From Candidatus Cloacimonadota bacterium (GTDB lineage: Bacteria > Muiribacteriota > UBA6191): a stretch of DNA of 64,000 nucleotides. The notes under the pieces are model-generated. The model did not search any database. It was not told where the DNA came from and saw only the letters and a list, made by a program, of their open reading frames with translations. The DNA is taken from positions 1 to 64,000 of the forward strand of contig JAGSHD010000016.1 of the NCBI GenBank assembly GCA_023954715.1, given 5' to 3'. The position numbers and the translations under genes were made by a program. This document shows, piece by piece, positions 25,031 to 34,150 of this stretch (positions are counted from its first letter, which is position 1; each line of letters starts with the position of its first letter).

Positions 25031-27328
25031 ATGAAAAGAAAATTTATATCTATAAAGAGTGCTTTACGGCATCTTATTTGTACTGTTACAGTTGGCATCG
25101 GCTGTACAGGGCTTTTTGCGGCAAATCCATTTCGGGATGTTCCAGTAGATCATTTTTCTTATCAGGCAATTGATGAACTAGTTCAAAACGGAGTAATGCA
25201 GGGTTACCCTGACGGCACATTTAAAGGTAGAAAAGTTATTACTCGTTATGAGTTTGCAGTTATGATTGCTAAATTGTTAGCAAAAATAGATTCGGCAAAA
25301 TCAAAAGGAGTAACAAATCCAGTAGCCCCACAAGACCAAGTATTAGTAAATCGTTTGAGTGCTGAGTTTCGAACAGAGCTTGATTTATTAGGTGTTCGTA
25401 TCGATTCATTAGAAACTAGAGTATTAGATGTAGAAAAGAAGACAAAGTCTTTAGATACAGCTTTATCTAATGTTCACATTGAAGGATTCTATTCAGCAAA
25501 ACAAGAGTATATAGCAAGAAGTAATCAATTTGTTAGACATGCCGACCCAGGACTACATAAGTTAAATCAAGATGTATTTTTAAAATTTATTGGTAATCCT
25601 AAATCAGAAAATAGTATATTTTCTAAAAATGTTGAGGCTTTTTTGGAGTTAAAAGCAAACATTTCAGGTGTTGCTGATAATCGACTGGATTATGCTTTCT
25701 CATCTGCTCCATTAGCTGGTGACAGAATTGATGATTTTGCAACGTCCATTAATGATGAACGTAGAGTCATGGTAACAAAGGCTCACTTTCGATCCACAGC
25801 CCCATTGATGAATGTAAGAGTTTTTACTGGTGAGCAAATTACAGATCTAAAAGATCCAGCCATCATGCTTACGGCATCAAACTATAAATTGAAATGGTGG
25901 GAAACTGGAATTATTCAAGGGATTGAAGCTTCTGGTAAGTATAAAAATGTAAGTTATTTTACTTCTGTATTAAAAAGAATAAAACAAAGTTCAGCAGCTG
26001 GTGGTAAAGATAGTGATTTGTTTTCATTATTTAGAAAAGAAACAGATAAAGATGATGATGTATTTTCTTTTCGATTAAATTATACACCTTATGCCATTAA
26101 AGATGGTGGAGTGACTAAGCAATTAGTTTTTGGTACTACATTTGTAGAGCACGCCATAGACTATAATACGAGAAATAACTTCAATCGTGTAATTGGTTGG
26201 GATGCTAAATATGCTCGTATGGGTAATGCTGGATTTGATCTTTCAGCGGTTCATATGTTGAGTGAAGGTACAGGAGACATCCATGGTACTGGAGATAAAT
26301 TAGACATTCAATACGAAAACAAAAATCTACTTGGATCTTTAAAGCTATATAGTTTTGAAAAAGACTTTAAATTAGATGTGGGCTCCAATCAAATTATAGA
26401 TTCAGATATTGATGATGATGGGGACAACTATGGTAGAGGTTCAGAAGTTGGTGAAAAATTAGCACGACTGAATATGAAGTATACCTTTGAAGAAGCTCAA
26501 TTATCAGTGATAGATAATTTAACTATGTCAGTGTCTGCTCAAAATAAATGGTGGGAGAGACTACAAGGGTCAGAGCTTGAACCTTGGTATGGTAGACATG
26601 GTACAAAACTTCAGTTAAGAACGGTTATGGATTTTAATGACCGTACTCATTTTGAAATTTTAAATCAATTGAAAAAAGATGCACGACCCGATGAAGAAGG
26701 GCAAACAGTTCATAAATTTGATATGGATGTTAAGTTAAATAAAGAAGTCAACGCCATTGGTAGTGTGACCTTTGTTTCTGATTTTGATGTGGAAGCCTTA
26801 GGGCAACATTTTACAAGAACAGACTCGTCTTTAGCCATAAATGCTAAAGTCCATCCAAGATTATTTTTAAAAGGTAAAGTTTTTGATCGAGTAGACTGGA
26901 GCGGACGGCCCATCCAAAAAGATACAGATATTTTAGACTTAGAGGCTAACTATCAATTATTACGAAACGTATCCTTTAAGCAGTTTTTACGTAGAAAAAC
27001 TTACTCTGAAACAGCCAACCTAAACAACTATACAGTCACTGATTATTGGGTTAGTGAGCTAAATGTTAACTTTTCAAGAAAATTGGAAGGAAGAACGTTT
27101 TATGCTTGGCAAGAAACAGAGGATATCTATAGAAAGCCAATCAATAATTTAACTAGAAAAGGGGATGACTTTTGGAATTGGTTTGCAGAAGTCACTTATG
27201 AACCAACTAAAAGCACAGAAGTGTCACTAACTTATGGTTATGACTACAATGATAGAAGCCATCCTGGTAGATTTTCTTTTGAAAACACAAGGCAAAAAGT
27301 AACTTTTAAGGCATCAACGGATTTTTAA
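25031..27328 (+). CDS. SLH-domain outer-membrane porin
   Basis: 765 residues from ATG 25031. Signal peptide about 1-31. An SLH domain covers about 32-83 (FRDVPVDHFSYQAIDELV...GYPDGTFKG...TRYEFAVMIAKLL), followed by a coiled coil (about 105-150: LDLLGVRIDSLETRVLDVEK) and a long alternating beta-strand region ending in ...ASTDF with a terminal Phe, as outer-membrane barrels require. This SLH, coiled-coil and barrel order is that of OmpM/SomA/Slp porins, which tie the outer membrane to the peptidoglycan. An acidic DSDIDDDGDNYG loop may bind Ca. It is the first of five envelope genes packed with 0-5 bp gaps, apart from a 156-bp inverted-repeat insertion after the second. Confidence 0.85.
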   Translation: MKRKFISIKSALRHLICTVTVGIGCTGLFAANPFRDVPVDHFSYQAIDELVQNGVMQGYPDGTFKGRKVITRYEFAVMIAKLLAKIDSAKSKGVTNPVAPQDQVLVNRLSAEFRTELDLLGVRIDSLETRVLDVEKKTKSLDTALSNVHIEGFYSAKQEYIARSNQFVRHADPGLHKLNQDVFLKFIGNPKSENSIFSKNVEAFLELKANISGVADNRLDYAFSSAPLAGDRIDDFATSINDERRVMVTKAHFRSTAPLMNVRVFTGEQITDLKDPAIMLTASNYKLKWWETGIIQGIEASGKYKNVSYFTSVLKRIKQSSAAGGKDSDLFSLFRKETDKDDDVFSFRLNYTPYAIKDGGVTKQLVFGTTFVEHAIDYNTRNNFNRVIGWDAKYARMGNAGFDLSAVHMLSEGTGDIHGTGDKLDIQYENKNLLGSLKLYSFEKDFKLDVGSNQIIDSDIDDDGDNYGRGSEVGEKLARLNMKYTFEEAQLSVIDNLTMSVSAQNKWWERLQGSELEPWYGRHGTKLQLRTVMDFNDRTHFEILNQLKKDARPDEEGQTVHKFDMDVKLNKEVNAIGSVTFVSDFDVEALGQHFTRTDSSLAINAKVHPRLFLKGKVFDRVDWSGRPIQKDTDILDLEANYQLLRNVSFKQFLRRKTYSETANLNNYTVTDYWVSELNVNFSRKLEGRTFYAWQETEDIYRKPINNLTRKGDDFWNWFAEVTYEPTKSTEVSLTYGYDYNDRSHPGRFSFENTRQKVTFKASTDF

Positions 27329-27329
27329 T

Positions 27330-28772
27330 ATGAAAAACAAAAAAAACATATTCACAAAAATCGTATTTATCTGCTCTATGCTTTTATTACAAGGCTGTTT
27401 TCAAGATTATACAGTAGAAGAGAAAATTCCTATTAGTGGACAAATTGTTGGTTCCTCTGAAAGACAAGAAGTTGCTTTTACCTATGATATGAATACTACT
27501 TTTCCTGTGATTAACTCACGGGTTGCGGATTGGACTACGGGAGCTCCAAAGATTATTATATCCAATTTTAGTAACTTTCCTGTTAGGACAACGCAGCAAT
27601 CATTTTTTGAACTATGGGCTGGAAGCGCAATCGACCGCGCCAGTTTTGGTAAGTTTTATGTTTCTGGGTCTGGTTTGTTTCAAGCAGGAACTGATTTAGC
27701 TTTATGTCAAGCAGATGGAACAGAATGTGTTTTCCAACCAACTGCGGGGCAAGTTGTAAAACTTGATTATGATCGAATCGAAATATCCATAGAACCAGCA
27801 GGTGATGCAGATATCGTACAAAGTGGTTCTGTCATGGTCGTGGCAGAAATCTTAAATATTAATTCTGGATTAGTGGGACCTTTTAAGTTTCCGGTATCCT
27901 TTGAAACAGCCTCTGTTGTAGCTACAGGATCCGTTGAATTGTTTGCAGATCAAGCTAGACAAGGTTTAGTAAACCTAAGTCTAAAAGGGTTTCCATTTTT
28001 AAATAATAAATTTGCATACAAATTATCATCTGTTGATGATATTGGGGGATCGGTACGATGTGCTGCATTTAATGTAGTTAATGGACAAATCGTTGATGTA
28101 ACTACCTTAGTGCCAAAGTCTTCTAACACTTTTAGTTGTGGAGTAGATTTAAGAGATCGTCCAACCATGAAGATTTCACTGCTACCTACCTTTGAAAATG
28201 CATCGGATGCAGACTTTAATTTTACTCCGTATTCATTAACTTATGCACCTTTTGTAAATAACAATAATACAGAACCATCCATACAAAATTTGAGAGTATC
28301 TGTAGCGGGTAATTCTACTGCTAGAGGACTAACAGATGTAGTTGGAAAATTTGAGTTGTTAAGCTCATATAGTGGTAAAACTAAGCTAGTGTTTCGTGGT
28401 TTAGATTTTAATCCGAACTTTCAAGAAGTGACTGTAGTGCAAGGGTCGTCAATCTCTGGTGTGACGATTAACATGATCCCAAAGACAAAAGGTAGAGCAC
28501 TGTTTCATTTGTTTGAAAAAGATTGGCCAGCCACTGAAATCCTATCAGCCAAAGTGATCATTATAGGTGATGCTTCTGCAGAAGTTGGAATTCCTATGAA
28601 TGACAATGGAGATGGTGTAGATAAAGTTAAAGGCGATGGTGTTTGGACAGTAGAAAAAACGGGTATAACAGCTTCGACTATAGATTACACATTCTCTATT
28701 AATGGTAGTACGCATGGTGATCCCCATGCAGAAAAAATAGATGATTCATCAACAATGAAAATCATCCAGTAA
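27330..28772 (+). CDS. Lipoprotein with beta-sandwich repeats
   Basis: 480 residues starting one base after the SLH porin stop; the signal ends LLLQGC, so it is a lipoprotein. The body is beta-rich, with a likely carboxypeptidase-regulatory-like module near 320-400 (YSGKTKLVFRGLDFNPNFQE) and a C-terminal module containing NDNGDGVDKVKGDGVWTVEK, a calcium-loop-like stretch typical of Ig-like or starch-binding accessory domains. The last two codons, Gln and the stop, lie inside the left arm of a 104-bp inverted repeat. It could be a surface partner of the porin. I do not recognise a named family. Confidence 0.6.
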   Translation: MKNKKNIFTKIVFICSMLLLQGCFQDYTVEEKIPISGQIVGSSERQEVAFTYDMNTTFPVINSRVADWTTGAPKIIISNFSNFPVRTTQQSFFELWAGSAIDRASFGKFYVSGSGLFQAGTDLALCQADGTECVFQPTAGQVVKLDYDRIEISIEPAGDADIVQSGSVMVVAEILNINSGLVGPFKFPVSFETASVVATGSVELFADQARQGLVNLSLKGFPFLNNKFAYKLSSVDDIGGSVRCAAFNVVNGQIVDVTTLVPKSSNTFSCGVDLRDRPTMKISLLPTFENASDADFNFTPYSLTYAPFVNNNNTEPSIQNLRVSVAGNSTARGLTDVVGKFELLSSYSGKTKLVFRGLDFNPNFQEVTVVQGSSISGVTINMIPKTKGRALFHLFEKDWPATEILSAKVIIIGDASAEVGIPMNDNGDGVDKVKGDGVWTVEKTGITASTIDYTFSINGSTHGDPHAEKIDDSSTMKIIQ

Positions 28773-28869
28773 ACTTTAAGCGTACATGAAGTACGATAGC
28801 GCAACTAGCAGGAACGTTATTCGTAGCACACTTATTGAATATTCGCAGTCCGCGCTTAGAGTTTACTGG
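28766..28869. repeat. 104-bp inverted-repeat element (MITE-like)
   Basis: CCAGTAAACTTTAAGCG (28766-28782) and its inverted copy at 28853-28869 form 17-bp terminal repeats with one mismatch. Inside, CGTAC-atgaa-GTACG (28781-28795) makes a second perfect hairpin. No open reading frame and no T-run follow, so it is not a normal terminator. The size and termini suit a non-autonomous mobile element or a cruciform regulatory site. It supplies the stop codon of the upstream lipoprotein gene. Confidence 0.5.
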
Positions 28870-28928
28870 ATTAATATAAAGTATATATGAGGTCAAGACG
28901 TTTAGTTTAGATCCTCCAAGGAGAAGTC

Positions 28929-29924
28929 ATGATTGGCTTAAAATCACTTAAATTGCTAGCAAGCCTTATCTTTATAAGCATCTTTTGTGTTGGTTGTGGA
29001 GGAAAGTCCACGAAAACATGGGAAGGTGGAATAAAGTCAGTGGAGAAAACAAGTAAAGTTGTTTTTCGCTACAATGATTCTCTGTTTGATGATAGAGGTA
29101 CAGGAAGATATACCTATCCTATTCCTCTAGAAGAAAAAGAGGGGATTTTTGACTTAAAATCATTTGTCGTTAGAGATTTAGGTAATATTTTAGAGTTTGT
29201 TGTTGAATTTAGAAGACCAATTGATCCAGAAGATATAAATGGTAAAAGTTATCAAAACGGTTGGGCTTATCAGTTAGTCGATATTTATATTGATACAGAT
29301 CATAAATCTGTGTCTGGCAATACATTCTCACTTCCTGGTAGAAATATAGAGTTTAATGATGATGAAGCTTGGGATAAAGTAATTGTTATATCTCCAGATT
29401 CAGAAAAACTAGTAAAAAACTATATTCAAAGCAATTCAGATATGAGGTATTTGTTTGATGCTAGAAACGATATTATTCCTGCACATAATGTATTCTCTAA
29501 AACCTATACTTTAGTAGCGCGAGTACGTAAGTCAGAAGTTGGAGATCCTCAACCAGACTGGGGATATCAGATTTGTGTGATGGGCTTTGATCAAGATAAT
29601 GAAAAGCGAAATGGTTTATTTAATATGGAAGTAAAATCATTTGCCAATGAGACACGTTTTGGTGGAGGAACGGATTATGATGGCAGTCCAAATGTAATTG
29701 ATATCTTATCTCCAGATAAAAAATCACAATATAGTGTGATGTCACAGTTCAGATCAAACCCATATACCAAAGAAAATTTAGCAGCAATTATTCCAATGGT
29801 TTATGGAAAGAGTAAACAAAATATGCCTAAATTCCGACAAAATAGTATGGTTCAACCAAATATAAGGCAGAATGCTCCAATCGATCGACGGTACATGGAA
29901 CCATTAGAGGGTAGAAGAAGATGA
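28929..29924 (+). CDS. Lipoprotein with glucodextranase-C-like domain
   Basis: 331 residues behind a strong AAGGAG site; the signal ends CVGC, followed by GGKSTK. Residues about 40-260 fit the Glucodextran_C (CBM9/DOMON-like) domain: DDRGTGRYTYPIP, EGIFDLKSFVVRDLG, a QLVDIYIDTDHKS strand and the WDKVIVIS block. Such domains bind carbohydrate or sit in S-layer and pullulanase-type surface proteins. The C-terminal 50 residues are Asn/Gln/Arg/Met-rich and probably disordered. The next gene starts within its stop (ATGA), so the lipoprotein and the outer-membrane protein that follows are likely made together, perhaps as a glycan-capturing surface pair. Confidence 0.75.
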   Translation: MIGLKSLKLLASLIFISIFCVGCGGKSTKTWEGGIKSVEKTSKVVFRYNDSLFDDRGTGRYTYPIPLEEKEGIFDLKSFVVRDLGNILEFVVEFRRPIDPEDINGKSYQNGWAYQLVDIYIDTDHKSVSGNTFSLPGRNIEFNDDEAWDKVIVISPDSEKLVKNYIQSNSDMRYLFDARNDIIPAHNVFSKTYTLVARVRKSEVGDPQPDWGYQICVMGFDQDNEKRNGLFNMEVKSFANETRFGGGTDYDGSPNVIDILSPDKKSQYSVMSQFRSNPYTKENLAAIIPMVYGKSKQNMPKFRQNSMVQPNIRQNAPIDRRYMEPLEGRRR

Positions 29925-30919
29925 AAAAACTAGTTGTTAGTTTAGTCGCATTATTATTAGTAAGTCAAAACAGCTTTGCTTTGGGTTCTCGTACCCGAGC
30001 AATGGGTGGCGCTTTTATCGGTTTAGCCGATGATGAAAACGCTATCTTTACAAACCCAGCTGGTTTATCTCAGTTAAACGGATCTCACTATCACCTAGAT
30101 GTTTTATTAAACAGTAGAAACGAATATACCAATGATAGTTTTGTATACTCATCCCAGATTTATGAAAAAGAAGGGACTAAAAGATTTTCTATCGAAGATT
30201 ATTTAGAGAATGAATTCCAATTTGAAAAAGTGACTAAGAAAAAATCAAGATTTAACTATGCAATTTCGGTAAATCGTGATGAAAAGTCAGCGGATTTTGT
30301 TAGAAAAATAAAAAATGATACACAATCTAATGTTCAATTGAACCAAACTGTATCTGCTCCAATTGAAACGATGACCTATAACCTAGGTTTTGCCACTAAG
30401 TTTCCAATGGCTCCAGCGTTGTTTCAAAAGAATCAAGTTTATGGTGGGGTATCTTTGAAGTATCAAACAGTCAAGCGAGAGATAGCTAGTTTAAAGCAAA
30501 GTAATTACAAAGATGTTTTAAATGTCTCTTTCTCAGCATTGATCAAAACTCCTCATAACTTTAGCTTTGGTATTGTGGCAGATGCTTTAATATCAGACAA
30601 AGTAAATGGCGGAACGGGTACACAGAGTTCTTCATCTAACTTATCCATTGGTGGAAGTTACCGAGTGGATAAGGGTAGTGTTGTTAATATTGATGTAACT
30701 AATGTGCTAAATGCTGATAGAGCTGTAAACCCTCAATTGAAACTTGGATTTGAAAGAGAGTTAATCAAAGATGAACTAGCTCTTAGACTTGGTTCATGGG
30801 ATGGAACGTTCACAATGGGCTTTGGTATGAAACTCTATGAAGCAATGAAAGTTGATTATGCATTTTTCAATGGAGATGTTTTAAAAGAACACTATATCTC
30901 AACTTCATTACCGTTTTAA
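29921..30919 (+). CDS. TraF/FadL-like outer-membrane beta-barrel protein
   Basis: 332 residues, coupled by an ATGA overlap. Signal peptide about 1-20, then GSRTRAMGGAFIGLADDENA followed by TNPAGLSQL, the N-terminal signature shared by FadL, PorV and TraF_2-like outer-membrane proteins. The remainder alternates short amphipathic strands and ends KEHYISTSLPF with a C-terminal Phe. In related systems such proteins carry hydrophobic compounds or anchor exported lipoproteins. Here, co-translation with the carbohydrate-binding-like lipoprotein suggests a shared complex. Confidence 0.75.
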   Translation: MKKLVVSLVALLLVSQNSFALGSRTRAMGGAFIGLADDENAIFTNPAGLSQLNGSHYHLDVLLNSRNEYTNDSFVYSSQIYEKEGTKRFSIEDYLENEFQFEKVTKKKSRFNYAISVNRDEKSADFVRKIKNDTQSNVQLNQTVSAPIETMTYNLGFATKFPMAPALFQKNQVYGGVSLKYQTVKREIASLKQSNYKDVLNVSFSALIKTPHNFSFGIVADALISDKVNGGTGTQSSSSNLSIGGSYRVDKGSVVNIDVTNVLNADRAVNPQLKLGFERELIKDELALRLGSWDGTFTMGFGMKLYEAMKVDYAFFNGDVLKEHYISTSLPF

Positions 30920-30923
30920 TAAT

Positions 30924-31421
30924 ATGTCAAAAAAAGTAGCAGCCAAGCCAAGAGAAAAACAGGCTCCATTAAGAACACCACAAAAAAGAGACTCTTCTAT
31001 TCATTGGAAGGAACTTTTTTTAGGTGCGGTTATTGGGGTTTTTTCTTTGTTAACGATGCTGTTGATCCGATATCAATTGGTTGAACTTGGACCTAACAAA
31101 ATTATTCTTGAATTAAGAAATCAACCACAATTTGTCTTTGAAGAAGTTGATCAAGAACCAGTTGTAGTAAGTAAGCCTAAAACAGTGTTTAAAGACCCAA
31201 AGATTCAAGAGTGTTCTAGACTTCGATGGCTTATTAAGTCAGCAGTTTTAAAGCACAATAAAAAGTCTGGACAAATGAAAGAGCTTAAAGTGTTTGAATT
31301 GATGGGCGAGTCATATTTAAAAGAAATGCCTAACTGTCCTAATAATGGAAAATATCAGTTAAAGTATGCTGATAAAGCGCCAGAGATTTCTTGCTCCTAC
31401 CATGGGAAAACTACTAAATAA
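30924..31421 (+). CDS. Bitopic membrane protein with pilin-like Cys tail
   Basis: 165 residues: a basic cytosolic N-terminus (KPREKQAPLRTPQKR), one membrane helix at about 31-50 (LGAVIGVFSLLTMLLIRYQL) and a periplasmic domain ending CPNNGKYQLKYADKAPEISC, then SYHG. The ending CPxxGxY...xxCSxHG is the one seen at the C-terminus of many prepilin-like proteins, but there is no prepilin peptidase site. It starts 4 bp after the outer-membrane gene and closes the envelope cluster. The next gene is on the other strand with only 3 bp between stop codons. Function unknown. Confidence 0.6.
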   Translation: MSKKVAAKPREKQAPLRTPQKRDSSIHWKELFLGAVIGVFSLLTMLLIRYQLVELGPNKIILELRNQPQFVFEEVDQEPVVVSKPKTVFKDPKIQECSRLRWLIKSAVLKHNKKSGQMKELKVFELMGESYLKEMPNCPNNGKYQLKYADKAPEISCSYHGKTTK

Positions 31422-31424
31422 CTC

Positions 31425-32672
31425 TTAGGATTTAAAGAGCCCAAAAAATTTATTTAATACCTGCGAGAAGCTTAATTTTTGTAAGCGCTTTATTTTCCAT
31501 AAGATCTTATGGTTCCATCTTAGTTTTTGAATAAAATATGGGTTTTTGGCATTGTAATTTGTATAATTTTTTAAATGCTCAATTGCTTCAAACAGTTTTT
31601 TTTGAATATTTTCTTTATCATAATGGTTAAAAAACTCTTGCCAGTTTCTGTTTTCTTTAGACGCGATAAGTTGAGTGATTATCTCACTAAAATCTAAAGA
31701 AGAGCTGGTATCTATTTGTACTCCAAGCTGATTGTTTGAAATTAACTTTGCTAGCTCGTCATTTGAATTTAAGATTACAGGAACTTGCGACTCTAAAATT
31801 TCAAATAGTCTAGTGCGGATAGAGTACTCTTCTTCTGTAGTAAACTTACTTAAAAGTATGACTGCATCTAATTTTTGTAAAAAGCTTAAATAATCCGCCC
31901 CATCAATCCAAGGTTGAATGAAAATATTATGAGGGAATTTAGATTGTAAGTCATGCACTCTTTGAATCGCTTTTTGGTTCATAGGAAACTTGGCAAAAGG
32001 GTGATCTATTCCAACAAAATGTATCTCTATTTCAGATATGTTAGATATTATTTGGGGAACTTGATCAATAAAAGGCTCCGGGTGAAGCCAATTCCAAAAG
32101 CCTCCTATCCAAGCAATTCTAATTTTATCTGAAGGTTCTTTAGAAAGTGATGTAGCCTCAGCAAAGAAGGGAATAGTAACAAAAGACTGATTTTGAATCA
32201 ATCTACCCATAGCAGTCATCATTCCTTGATAAAAATGTTTTTGAGCGTCGTTGGCACATAAAAATAGGTTACCATGGCAAAAAGATTTAAAATATAGGGA
32301 TTGGTCCTTATAGAATTGTTGTTGCAGCTGATCTTGCTCTGTAAAGGTATACTGATGTTCTATGACAGATGGAATATATAAGTCCACTATGATCTTTTTA
32401 TTGAAGTAGTCAATAATAGGGGTAGACTCAAAGCTTTGAGGACTTACTATTATGATATCAAAATTAGAGAATATTTGAGCTAATTGATTGGATTGTAAGC
32501 TGAGTAAATTCATCCCCCGAAAGGTCCTACAAGTGCTGTTTGTAACTCCCAAAGTCACATCAAAGGTTTGAGATAGCATTCTATACAGTTGGAACTTTCG
32601 TTTTTGTGGTCCCGTTAAATGTTTTGGATGGAATTCTTCACAAAAAATTAATATTTTAAGTTGGGAGCTCAT
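31425..32672 (-). CDS. Glycosyltransferase, family 4-like
   Basis: 415 residues with two Rossmann-like halves. The N-terminal half begins LKILIFCEEFHPKHLTGPQK and contains IIIVSPQSFESTP; the C-terminal half begins IRIAWIGGFWNWLHPEPFID, with the donor-binding region LDAVILLSKFTTEEEYSIRTRLFEILESQVPVI ending in the usual Glu/Asn signal. This is the layout of GT4/GT-B enzymes that build surface polysaccharide. No signal or membrane helix, so it acts on the cytosolic side. Its ATG follows the stop of the upstream zinc-ribbon gene as TAAATG, so the two are co-transcribed. Donor and acceptor are unknown. Confidence 0.75.
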   Translation of the reverse strand: MSSQLKILIFCEEFHPKHLTGPQKRKFQLYRMLSQTFDVTLGVTNSTCRTFRGMNLLSLQSNQLAQIFSNFDIIIVSPQSFESTPIIDYFNKKIIVDLYIPSVIEHQYTFTEQDQLQQQFYKDQSLYFKSFCHGNLFLCANDAQKHFYQGMMTAMGRLIQNQSFVTIPFFAEATSLSKEPSDKIRIAWIGGFWNWLHPEPFIDQVPQIISNISEIEIHFVGIDHPFAKFPMNQKAIQRVHDLQSKFPHNIFIQPWIDGADYLSFLQKLDAVILLSKFTTEEEYSIRTRLFEILESQVPVILNSNDELAKLISNNQLGVQIDTSSSLDFSEIITQLIASKENRNWQEFFNHYDKENIQKKLFEAIEHLKNYTNYNAKNPYFIQKLRWNHKILWKIKRLQKLSFSQVLNKFFGLFKS

Positions 32673-33947
32673 TTATATAAAGTTGGATATTTGTTGGTAT
32701 ATAGGCTTAAGAAAATGGCTCAATGTATATATATCTTTTTGTAAATAGCTGTGATTGATATATAAAAATACGACGCTAAAAATACAGATACTGTAAAAAC
32801 CGTAAAAAAAGTTTGTAATGTCTTTAGTAAACAAGTCTTTGATAGCTAATATTATAAATAATAAGATAAAGCCGGGTAGTACAATTTGGGATAGGAGATA
32901 ATTTGGCATAACATAGCTATGCAACGACCCTAGATAATAAGCAAGTTGTTGACCTAAAATGTTACTACTATCATCAAAAAGAAGTTTGTGATTTGGAATT
33001 GCTAAATAAACAAATAGTTGTAAATTGGAGAACAAAAGGCTGCTGGAAAGAAACGAACTAATGATAAAAGGTATTTTCTTAGAAAAAAGATAAGCTATAA
33101 CGATTTGGCAAAACAGTAAAAATGAAAAAATACTTAAGTAAAAATGATCAACAGAGAAAGCTGTTTTGTTTAAATCAAGGCTAAAAAGTAAGTTGTTTTT
33201 GGGATCGTTTAAAAAGCTTTGATAGATACATGTACATAAAAACATAAGAAATACACTGGTACAAAAAGCAAAATATTGAGAAAACTGTTTTCTGCTTTTA
33301 ACTTTAATCATCATTTTAGAGTTTAAGATAAGTCTAAAAATACTTGGTATAAAAAAGACACAAGCATATAAGGGATGAGAGAAAACCTTCAGAGACTCTA
33401 AAGGGATTTGAGCTAGGATATTTTTAGGTAGAAACTCAATAATGGCAAAAGAGAGTAGGGGAATCGAAACAAGGAGTGATAATAGTCCAAAAATTAAAAA
33501 AGAAATTTTTGTTTCTTTTGATTTTATTTTGAGCGCATTTTTCTTTTTGATGGCTTTACGTAGCTTTTTATCTACAGTTTTTTTCTCTTTAATAGAAGGG
33601 TCTGATTTTATACTTGGATCATTGTCTTCTGTTAGTAATTTTTTTTCAATGATTGGAGGTTTTGACTCTTGTGTGTCCTCAAGCTCGGTCTCTTCTTGCT
33701 CAAAATCATCATCAATGGCGAAAAAGTCATCTTCTACTGGTTTTTGACCTAGGGTTTTGGGTTGGGTATCTAAAAACTCATCCCATTGATCTTGCTCTGG
33801 CTCAGGACTCTCTTGAGAGTCAATTGAAAAAAGATCTACAGCAATTTGAGAGTTATTAGAAGGGATTTTAGAGCCGCATCCACCACAAAACTTGGAGCCT
33901 GGATCAATACTAGCAGAGCAATTTGGACAATTTTGATTCGATTTCAT
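32673..33947 (-). CDS. Zinc-ribbon polytopic membrane protein
   Basis: 424 residues. The N-terminus is a zinc ribbon with Cys7, Cys10, Cys21 and Cys24 (CPNC...CGGCG). Then comes an acidic, Gln/Asp/Glu-rich linker (about 35-115) and a Lys-rich segment, followed by about eight hydrophobic helices to the C-terminus. Zinc ribbon plus membrane domain is a common but functionally undefined architecture. It is the first gene of a two-gene minus-strand unit with the glycosyltransferase, so a role in polysaccharide assembly or export is possible. I do not recognise the membrane family. Confidence 0.65.
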   Translation of the reverse strand: MKSNQNCPNCSASIDPGSKFCGGCGSKIPSNNSQIAVDLFSIDSQESPEPEQDQWDEFLDTQPKTLGQKPVEDDFFAIDDDFEQEETELEDTQESKPPIIEKKLLTEDNDPSIKSDPSIKEKKTVDKKLRKAIKKKNALKIKSKETKISFLIFGLLSLLVSIPLLSFAIIEFLPKNILAQIPLESLKVFSHPLYACVFFIPSIFRLILNSKMMIKVKSRKQFSQYFAFCTSVFLMFLCTCIYQSFLNDPKNNLLFSLDLNKTAFSVDHFYLSIFSFLLFCQIVIAYLFSKKIPFIISSFLSSSLLFSNLQLFVYLAIPNHKLLFDDSSNILGQQLAYYLGSLHSYVMPNYLLSQIVLPGFILLFIILAIKDLFTKDITNFFYGFYSICIFSVVFLYINHSYLQKDIYTLSHFLKPIYQQISNFI

Positions 33948-34026
33948 AAGTTTGGATTATACTCGTAGTTAATCTTAATGTTCAAGGACAAAAAAATTGA
34001 TTTTGTATTTATATACACATCCTTAA

Positions 34027-34054
34027 TTGCTTTTCATGTTAAACAGAAAAGCAA
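34027..34054. repeat. Perfect 9-bp inverted repeat
   Basis: TTGCTTTTC (34027-34035) and GAAAAGCAA (34046-34054) pair perfectly around a 10-nt loop. It lies 80 bp upstream of the minus-strand zinc-ribbon gene. No U-run follows on either strand, so an operator or structured leader is more likely than a terminator. Confidence 0.45.
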
Positions 34055-34091
34055 AAAGCTTTATCAAAACTACCTTTTGAATTAGATAAGT

Positions 34092-34129
34092 ATCATGAAA
34101 AATACAAAACCAATTAAAATGGGGTTTTC
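34092..34129 (+). repeat. Dispersed intergenic repeat R1, copy 1
   Basis: Begins with ATCATGAAAAATACAAA, identical over 17 bases to 49522-49538, then continues with AAAACC...GGGGTTTT, which can fold into a small hairpin. The second copy keeps the hairpin shape (CCCAT...ATGGG) with different bases, suggesting the structure is preserved. Confidence 0.6.
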
Positions 34130-34150
34130 ATCAGCTAAAACAGTAATGCC

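Noticed and set aside
28766..28869. Integron attC site or retron RNA
   Set aside because: The arm ends do not follow the attC core pattern GTTRRRY, and no integrase or reverse transcriptase gene is in the window.
33442..33747. 101-residue plus-strand frame opposite the zinc-ribbon gene
   Set aside because: Very Ser/Phe-rich mirror of the acidic, Lys-rich linker on the other strand; no independent evidence.
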